A stretch of DNA of 12,631 bases from NCBI GenBank assembly GCA_025966295.1, contig JAOPVD010000090.1:1-12631 (forward strand), given 5' to 3'. The DNA is from Frankiales bacterium (GTDB lineage: Bacteria > Actinomycetota > Actinomycetes > Mycobacteriales > SCTD01). Position numbers and translations under genes: made by a program. The notes under the pieces are model-generated. The model was not told the DNA's origin, ran no database searches, and saw nothing but the letters and a program-made list of their open reading frames with translations. How positions within the stretch are numbered: the stretch's first letter is position 1; the number at the start of each line of letters is the position of its first letter. This document shows, piece by piece, positions 8,648 through 12,631 of the stretch.

Positions 8648-9627
8648 CGGATGAGGCCGAGCTCGCGTACGGCGTCGCGCTCCTCGACGAGCTCCTGCAC
8701 GGAGGCGTCGATCTTGCTGCGCGAGAAGTCGTTGATGTCGACGCCCTGGATGATCTCCCACCGGCCGTCCACGGCGCGGCACGGGAAGGAGCTGATCAGG
8801 CCCTCCGGGACGCCGTAGGAGCCGTCCGAGGGGATCGAGGAGGAGGTCCAGGCGGTGCCGTTGACCCAGTCGTAGACGTGGTCGATGGCCGCGTTGGCGG
8901 CCGACGCCGCGGAGGACTGGCCGCGGGCCTCGATGATGGCCGCGCCGCGCTTGGCGACGGTCGGGATGAAGGTCTGCTTGAACCAGCTCTCCTCGACCTG
9001 CTCGGCGGCGCTCTTGCCGTTGACCTTGGTCGTGTACAGGTCGGGGTACTGGGTCGCGGAGTGGTTGCCCCAGATCGTCATCTGCTCGATCCCGGTGACC
9101 GGGACGTTGAGCTTGCCGGCCAGCTGCGAGAGAGCCCGGTTGTGGTCGAGGCGCGTCATCGCGGTGAAGCGGTCAGCCGGGACGTCCGGGGCGTTCTGCT
9201 GCGCGATGAGGGCGTTGGTGTTGGCCGGGTTGCCGACGACGAGGACCTTGATGTCGTCCGCGGCGTGCGCGTTGATGGCCTTGCCCTGCGGGCCGAAGAT
9301 GCCGCCGTTGGCGGCGAGCAGGTCGCCGCGCTCCATGCCCGCGGTGCGCGGCCGGGCGCCGACGAGCAGCGCCACGTTGGCGCCGTCGAAGCCGGTCTTG
9401 AGGTCGTCGGTGATGTCGATGCCGGCCAGCAGCGGGAAGGCGCAGTCCTCGAGCTCCATCGCGGTGCCCTCGGCGGCCTTGAGCGCGGGAGCGATCTCGA
9501 GCAGCCGGAGCCGGACCGGGGTGTCGGGGCCGAGCAGCTGGCCGGAGGCGATCCGGAACAGGAGGGCGTAGCCGATCTGGCCGGCCGCTCCGGTGACGGT
9601 GACGTTGACGGGGGTGGTGCTGGCCAT
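8644..9627 (-). CDS. mdh: Malate dehydrogenase
   Basis: A 327-aa cytosolic enzyme oxidising malate to oxaloacetate, most likely with NAD. The Rossmann motif TGAAGQIGY is at residues 12-20 with E44 ending the second strand, which favours NAD. The mobile-loop arginines R94 and R100 are in ARPRTAGMER, NPANTN is at 133-138, the catalytic pair is D161 (LDHNRA, with R164) and H189 (WGNHSATQYP). This is the cytosolic-like MDH group of actinobacteria and eukaryotes. Length is normal. ATG 9627 has GGAG (9635-9638) with 7 bases between, and TAGGCT at 9660-9665 is a candidate -10. It is the first gene of an mdh-icd pair overlapping by ATGA, so two TCA enzymes are likely made together. Confidence 0.97.
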
Positions 9628-9659
9628 GCCGGCGCTCCAGTGCTCTCGAGGATGCCGAC

Positions 9660-9665
9660 AGCCTA
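9660..9665 (-). promoter_or_regulatory. Candidate -10 box TAGGCT of the mdh-icd operon
   Basis: TAGGCT on the minus strand lies between the DUF3017 stop and mdh and would give a leader of about 26 bases carrying the GGAG ribosome site. No good -35 element is seen. It lies only 10 bases after the DUF3017 stop codon, so read-through from that gene may also contribute. Confidence 0.45.
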
Positions 9666-9675
9666 GGAGGTCGGC

Positions 9676-9936
9676 TCAGAGGGTCGTCGGGATGGTGTTC
9701 GCCAGCACGACCAGCGCGAAGCCCATGACGAGCAGCACCGCGGCGTCCACGGCCCGGGAGCGGACCACCAGCAGGCCGGCCTGCCGGGCGGGCAGTGTCA
9801 GGCGCAGCGCGGCGCCCAGGCACAGCCCCAGGCCCACGACGCCGGTGCCGAGCCGCCAGCGGTCGAACACGGTGGTGAGGAGCAGGCCGATCGCCACCAC
9901 GAACACGACCGCGGCCAGCGGCAGCTCCCGGTTCAC
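9676..9936 (-). CDS. DUF3017-family small membrane protein
   Basis: An 86-aa protein with three hydrophobic segments (about residues 5-24, 29-45 and 62-81). The stretch FDRWRLGTGVVGLGLCLGA followed by LVVRSRAVD is typical of the actinobacterial DUF3017 family, which is often found beside folD and mdh; function unknown. The start is uncertain. GTG 9936 overlaps the stop of an upstream 11-codon frame as GTGA, and that upstream frame owns the only strong ribosome site (GAGGAGG). GTG 9948 is another in-frame option without a ribosome site. The frame is open to 10185 but the upstream part is unconserved and would overlap the divergent FHA gene. It lies 48 bases before the mdh start, same strand, so some co-transcription is possible. 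Confidence 0.75.
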   Translation of the reverse strand: MNRELPLAAVVFVVAIGLLLTTVFDRWRLGTGVVGLGLCLGAALRLTLPARQAGLLVVRSRAVDAAVLLVMGFALVVLANTIPTTL

Positions 9937-9968
9937 GGGCGGGCGCACGGGTGCGGCGGTGCGGTCAT
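9933..9968 (-). CDS. Possible 11-codon leader ORF coupled to DUF3017
   Basis: ATG at 9968 is followed by MTAPPHPCARP and TGA at 9935-9933. GAGGAGG (9978-9984) sits 9 bases before the ATG, better than any site for DUF3017 itself. The TGA overlaps GTG 9936, the likely DUF3017 start, as GTGA. This is the usual geometry of translational coupling. The alternative is that the ATG is the true start of DUF3017 and a frameshift, natural or from sequencing, separates it from the rest. Confidence 0.4.
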   Translation of the reverse strand: MTAPPHPCARP

Positions 9969-9998
9969 GAACCAGGGCCTCCTCGGGGAAACGGACAG

Positions 9999-10004
9999 AC
10001 AGTA
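9999..10004 (-). promoter_or_regulatory. Candidate -10 box TACTGT before DUF3017
   Basis: TACTGT fits TANNNT on the minus strand, 14 bases upstream of the GAGGAGG ribosome site, giving a leader of about 24 bases to ATG 9968. A -35 is not clear; CGTCAC at about 16 bases is only a poor match. Confidence 0.4.
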
Positions 10005-10027
10005 CCGAGCCGCCCGGTGTGTGACGT

Positions 10028-10088
10028 GTTGCCTCAGGGGTAGGGCAACGGGCAGGACAGATCGCCATCACCCTGAGAGGACCTGCCC
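10028..10088 (+). promoter_or_regulatory. Leader of the FHA-HTH gene with nested inverted repeats
   Basis: Three inverted repeats crowd the region before ATG 10091: GTTGCC/GGCAAC (10028-10033, 10044-10049), CTCAGGG/CCCTGAG (10033-10039, 10071-10077) and GGGCAGG/CCTGCCC (10050-10056, 10082-10088). The last encloses the ribosome site GAGAGGA (10075-10081). Not all stems can form together, so this could be an operator, a translation-control leader, or chance in GC-rich DNA. No clear -10 is visible. Confidence 0.35.
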
Positions 10089-10090
10089 TT

Positions 10091-10705
10091 ATGGACACCC
10101 CACACCTGCGGCTCGAGGAGACCGGTGAGACGTTCGCCCTCAACGGCCCCTTGACCACGGTCGGGCGCGGCGAGGGGGTGGACATCTCGCTGGAGGACCC
10201 GAGCGTGTCCCGCCTGCACGCCGAGATCGTCCGCCGGGGCCCGCACGTCTACGTGTCCGACCTGGGGCTGTCGGTGAACGGCACCCGCGTCAACGGCCGG
10301 CCGGTGGGCCGGCGCGTGCTGCTCGAGGGCGACGTGCTGTCGTTCGGCACCGCCCGCACCCGGGTGAGCGGGCTGCAGGCCGGCGCGGAGGCCGACGACA
10401 CGGTCGAGCTGCGCCGCATCTCGGCGCCGGACCTGACCCGCCGCGAGCTGGAGGTCCTCACCGCGCTGTGCCGGCCGGCGCTCCAGCAGGACGCGTTCGT
10501 CGCGCCGGCGACAGCGCACGAGATCGCCGACGAGCTGGTCGTCACCGAAGCCGCCGTCAAGCAGCACCTGCTGCGGCTCTACCAGAAGTTCCGGATCGCC
10601 GAGGGCGTCAACCGGCGAGCGCGGCTCGCCAACGAGGTGATCAGCGCGGGCGTCGTACGCCCGTTGCCGACCGACGTCGAGGCCGACGTCCGCCGCGCGG
10701 GCTGA
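10091..10705 (+). CDS. FHA-domain protein with C-terminal LuxR-like HTH (putative regulator)
   Basis: A 204-aa cytosolic protein. Residues about 5-95 form an FHA domain, which binds phosphothreonine; the conserved residues G25-R26, S40-R41-x-H43 and N63-G64 are all present. Residues about 114-185 look like a LuxR-type DNA-binding domain: LTRRELEVLTALCRP, then HEIADELVVTEAAVKQHLLRLY as the helix-turn-helix. It is joined by a short linker with DDTVELRR, which contains one threonine. Such FHA-HTH proteins exist in actinobacteria and probably link Ser/Thr kinase signalling to transcription, but targets are unknown. No kinase is in the window. GAGAGGA precedes ATG by 9 bases. It is divergent from DUF3017 and convergent with folD, 18 bases away. 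It interrupts the usual folD-DUF3017-mdh order. Confidence 0.88.
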   Translation: MDTPHLRLEETGETFALNGPLTTVGRGEGVDISLEDPSVSRLHAEIVRRGPHVYVSDLGLSVNGTRVNGRPVGRRVLLEGDVLSFGTARTRVSGLQAGAEADDTVELRRISAPDLTRRELEVLTALCRPALQQDAFVAPATAHEIADELVVTEAAVKQHLLRLYQKFRIAEGVNRRARLANEVISAGVVRPLPTDVEADVRRAG

Positions 10706-10723
10706 CCGCTCCCACCCCGCCGA

Positions 10724-11587
10724 TCAGGAGCGGCCGATGCGGCGCTCCGCCGCCTCGACGCAGTTCTTGAACAGCATCGCGACCGTGGTGGGGCCGACGC
10801 CGCCGACCCGGGGGGTGATCGCCCCGGCGACCTCGTTGCAGGCCTCGTCGACGTCCGGCAGCAGCCGCTTGCCCTCGTACCGCACGCCGCCGCCGATCAC
10901 GACCGCGCCCGGCGTGATGTGCTCGGGCTGCAGGATGCCCGGCACGCCCGCGGCGGCGATGACGATCTCGGCCCGCCGGGTGTAGTCGGCCCAGTTCTTC
11001 ACGCCGGTGTGGACCACGGTGACGGCCGCGTTGGCGGTGTCGCGCTTCTGGGTGAGCAGCAGCGCCAGCGGCCGGCCGAGCGTGGTGCCGCGGCCCAGGA
11101 CGCAGACCTCCCGCCCGGACACCGGGATGCCGTGGAAGGCGAGCAGCGCCTCGATGCCGGCCGGGGTGCACGGCACCGGGCCCGGCATCGACAGCGCCAG
11201 CCGGCCCATGTTGACCGGGTGCAGGCCGTCGACGTCCTTGTCGGGGTCCATCGCCAGCAGCGCGGCCTCGAAGTCGACCTGCGGGGGCGTCGGGTGCTGC
11301 ACGAGCATCGCGTCGCAGCTCGGGTCGTCGTTGAGCCGCTCGATGGCCGCGATGACGTCGGCCGTCGTGGCGTCCTGCGGCAGCCGCTCGTGCGGGCTGG
11401 TGAAGCCCAGCTCCGCGGCCTTGGCCATCTTCATGCCGACGTACCCGGCGCTGGCCGAGTCCTCCCCGACCAGCACGGTGCCGAGACCCGGCGTGTGCCC
11501 AGCCTCCTTGAGGCGGGCGATGCGCGGCACCAGGTCGGCGAACACCGCCTCGGCAACGGGGGCTCCGGGGAGCAGGCGGGCGGTCAT
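10724..11587 (-). CDS. folD: Methylenetetrahydrofolate dehydrogenase/cyclohydrolase (divergent FolD)
   Basis: A 287-aa cytosolic bifunctional enzyme interconverting 5,10-methylene-, 5,10-methenyl- and 10-formyl-tetrahydrofolate with NADP. Seen: catalytic Y49-x-x-x-K53 (GYVGMKMAKAAELG), DKDVDGLHPVNMGRL, PCTPAGIEALL and the C-terminal GGVGPTTVAML. Some signature positions differ from the common form: VQHPTPPQ replaces the usual VQLPLP, GRGTTLGRP replaces GRSxxVGxP, and PTT replaces PMT. This points to a divergent actinobacterial FolD clade, probably still active because the Tyr/Lys pair and Asp of DVDG remain. ATG 11587 matches homologue starts; the ribosome site is weak. A -10 (TAGGCT) lies at 11616-11621. 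The product feeds PurH, encoded nearby. It converges with the FHA gene without a visible terminator in the 18-bp gap. Confidence 0.94.
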   Translation of the reverse strand: MTARLLPGAPVAEAVFADLVPRIARLKEAGHTPGLGTVLVGEDSASAGYVGMKMAKAAELGFTSPHERLPQDATTADVIAAIERLNDDPSCDAMLVQHPTPPQVDFEAALLAMDPDKDVDGLHPVNMGRLALSMPGPVPCTPAGIEALLAFHGIPVSGREVCVLGRGTTLGRPLALLLTQKRDTANAAVTVVHTGVKNWADYTRRAEIVIAAAGVPGILQPEHITPGAVVIGGGVRYEGKRLLPDVDEACNEVAGAITPRVGGVGPTTVAMLFKNCVEAAERRIGRS

Positions 11588-11615
11588 GCGCGGTGTCCGG
11601 TGGTCACGGGGCGCC

Positions 11616-11621
11616 AGCCTA
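11616..11621 (-). promoter_or_regulatory. Candidate -10 box TAGGCT of folD
   Basis: TAGGCT on the minus strand, giving a leader of about 22 bases to ATG 11587. It overlaps by two bases the plus-strand box TAGTCT (11620-11625) of the divergent gene, so the two promoters should compete for polymerase. Confidence 0.45.
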
Positions 11622-11625
11622 GTCT
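11620..11625 (+). promoter_or_regulatory. Candidate -10 box TAGTCT for a leaderless small membrane protein mRNA
   Basis: TAGTCT fits TANNNT and stands 6 bases before GTG 11632, as expected for a leaderless transcript. No ribosome site precedes the GTG. It overlaps the folD -10 box. Confidence 0.45.
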
Positions 11626-11631
11626 CGGCGG

Positions 11632-12057
11632 GTGACCCCGCCTCCGCCGCTCGCCCTGCTCGCCTACCGGTTCGTCGGCTGGCGCCTCGGTCCCGACCAC
11701 GCGCACTGGGTCCGCGACGACGTCGCCCGGCGCGGCTGGCTGGTCCGGCAGGGCGTCCCGGTGCTGGCCGCGGTGCTCGCCGTCGGCGGCGGCCTGACCG
11801 CCGCGGTCGGCGGCGACCAGGGCCGGATCGTGCAGGTGGTGGCCATCGTGGCCGCGATCAGCCTGTTCTTCCGCAGCTCGCTGCGCGAGCGGGCGCTGCG
11901 TCAGCAGGGCATCGACGCGGCGGGCACGCCGCTGGCGGAAGCCACCTGGTACGCCGACGACGCGGCTCGCCGCCGGCGCAACCTGCTGGCGACCACCTCG
12001 ACCGTGGTCATGGTCGTCGGTGGCCTGGCGTTCCTGGCGGTCCGCTCCCGCACCTGA
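11632..12057 (+). CDS. Small membrane protein, DUF5313-like
   Basis: A 141-aa protein. The N-terminal part, LLAYRFVGWRLGPDHAHWVRDDVARRGWLVRQ (given here as residues 9-40, key W17, W26 and D29-D30), resembles the actinobacterial DUF5313 family; this is from memory of the pattern and moderately sure. Hydrophobic stretches lie at about residues 40-58, 66-81 and 117-136, so two or three helices span the membrane, separated by an Arg-rich loop (RERALRQQ) and RRRR before the last helix, which suggests these parts are cytoplasmic. No catalytic motif is seen and function is unknown. GTG 11632 is preferred: the conserved part starts soon after and a -10 box stands right before it. It is divergent from folD (44 bases) and convergent with purH. 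Confidence 0.75.
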   Translation: MTPPPPLALLAYRFVGWRLGPDHAHWVRDDVARRGWLVRQGVPVLAAVLAVGGGLTAAVGGDQGRIVQVVAIVAAISLFFRSSLRERALRQQGIDAAGTPLAEATWYADDAARRRRNLLATTSTVVMVVGGLAFLAVRSRT

Positions 12058-12066
12058 CGGGCGCCC

Positions 12067-12084
12067 AGCCCGCCCTGCCGGGCT
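12067..12084. terminator. Possible bidirectional hairpin between converging genes
   Basis: AGCCCG (12067-12072) and CGGGCT (12079-12084) form a 6-bp perfect stem with a 6-base loop. It lies in the 25-bp gap after the small membrane protein gene and overlaps the first two bases of the purH stop on the plus-strand side. No U tract. Short stem, so only a modest candidate. Confidence 0.4.
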
Positions 12085-12631
12085 AGTGGAAGAAGTGCCG
12101 GGTGCCGGTGAAGTACATGGTGATGCCGGCCGCCGCGGCCGCCGCGACGACCTCGTCGTCGCGCACCGAGCCGCCCGGCTCCACGACCGCCCGCACCCCG
12201 GCGTCGAGCAGCACCTGCAGCCCGTCGGCGAACGGGAAGAACGCGTCCGAGGCGGCCACCGACCCGGCGGCCCGCTCGCCGGCCCGGGACACCGCCAGGC
12301 GGGCCGAGTCGACCCGGTTGACCTGGCCCATGCCGACGCCGACGGTGGCGCCACCGGAGGCGAGCAGGATGGCGTTGGACTTCACGGCCCGGACCGCGCG
12401 CCAGGCGAACGCCAGGTCCGCGAGCACCTCCGCGGACGCGGCCTCACCGGTCGCCAGGGTCCAGTTCGCCGGGTCGTCGCCGGGGGCCTGCAGCCGGTCC
12501 GCGACCTGCAGCAGCAGACCTCCCGAGACGGGCCGGAACTCGACCGTCTCGGCCACCCCGGCGGGGACGGTCAGCAGCCGGATCGAGGGCTTGTTCGACA
12601 GCAGCTCGACGACACCGTCCTCGTAGCCGGG
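12083..12631 (-). CDS. purH: PurH, AICAR transformylase/IMP cyclohydrolase (5' end outside window)
   Basis: The last 182 residues of the bifunctional enzyme that formylates AICAR with 10-formyl-tetrahydrofolate and closes the ring to IMP, the final two steps of purine synthesis. The visible part belongs to the AICAR transformylase domain: VKSNAILLA, GATVGVGMGQVNRVDSA, DAFFPFADG, VEPGGSVRDDEVVAAA and the C-terminal ITMYFTGTRHFFH. The frame is open to the right edge, so the N-terminal cyclohydrolase domain and the catalytic Lys-His pair lie outside. A GTG at 12556 is not the start, because conserved sequence (YEDGVVELLSNKPSIRLL) continues upstream. It uses the product of FolD, encoded 0.5 kb away on the same strand, with one opposite-strand gene between them. 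Confidence 0.96.
   Translation of the reverse strand, partial: PGYEDGVVELLSNKPSIRLLTVPAGVAETVEFRPVSGGLLLQVADRLQAPGDDPANWTLATGEAASAEVLADLAFAWRAVRAVKSNAILLASGGATVGVGMGQVNRVDSARLAVSRAGERAAGSVAASDAFFPFADGLQVLLDAGVRAVVEPGGSVRDDEVVAAAAAAGITMYFTGTRHFFH

Noticed and set aside
8648..8782. 45-residue N-terminal extension of icd
   Set aside because: It is the antisense-frame shadow of the mdh 3' end. Homologues start at MKIIYTYTDEAP, which is ATG 8647.
9937..10185. Long N-terminal extension of DUF3017
   Set aside because: The added 83 residues lack conservation signs and would overlap the leader and first codons of the divergent FHA gene.

Overview
The window comes from a high-GC actinomycete-type chromosome. 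Evidence: third positions are almost all G/C, GTG starts are common, candidate -10 boxes of TANNNT form sit just before starts without a ribosome site, and there are actinobacterial families such as DUF2505, DUF3017, a DUF5313-like protein, monomeric NADP-isocitrate dehydrogenase and an FHA-HTH regulator. The genus cannot be fixed from this stretch. It is mainly housekeeping sequence. I see no phage, transposase, CRISPR array, tRNA or rRNA.

Layout, left to right. Positions 1-2694 hold a minus-strand run: trpS, then a 2H-family RNA ligase-like phosphoesterase, then a YihY/BrkB membrane protein cut by the left edge. trpS overlaps the ligase-like gene by one base, and the third gene follows 9 bases later, so they probably form an operon. 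A divergent FAD-dependent geranylgeranyl-reductase-type gene (2736-3869, plus strand) starts 41 bases from trpS and may be translated from a leaderless mRNA. It ends in a stop codon that overlaps, through CTAG, the stop of a minus-strand cluster at 3866-6187: a CNNM/CorC-like membrane protein followed by two tandem DUF2505 paralogues of equal length (163 aa).

Positions 6188-6457 are the largest non-coding stretch. It carries the upstream region of the CNNM gene, two 46-bp imperfect palindromes that are 42/46 identical, and a 13-bp hairpin terminator for icd. Next come two TCA-cycle genes, mdh followed by icd, on the minus strand with an ATGA overlap. mdh has its own candidate promoter and ribosome site. 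Upstream lies a small DUF3017 membrane protein whose best ribosome site leads into an 11-codon reading frame that ends in GTGA overlap with the DUF3017 start.

An FHA plus LuxR-like HTH regulator (10091-10705, plus) is convergent with folD (minus). folD is divergent from a small membrane protein (11632-12057, plus), and their predicted -10 boxes overlap. At the right edge is the 3' part of purH (minus). FolD makes 10-formyl-tetrahydrofolate, the cosubstrate PurH uses for the last formylation in purine synthesis, so this end is a one-carbon/purine neighbourhood next to central carbon metabolism.

I found no clearly new multi-gene system. The points most worth checking are the paired 46-bp palindromes, the mini-ORF before DUF3017, the FHA-HTH regulator with a self-complementary leader, and the divergent motifs of FolD.
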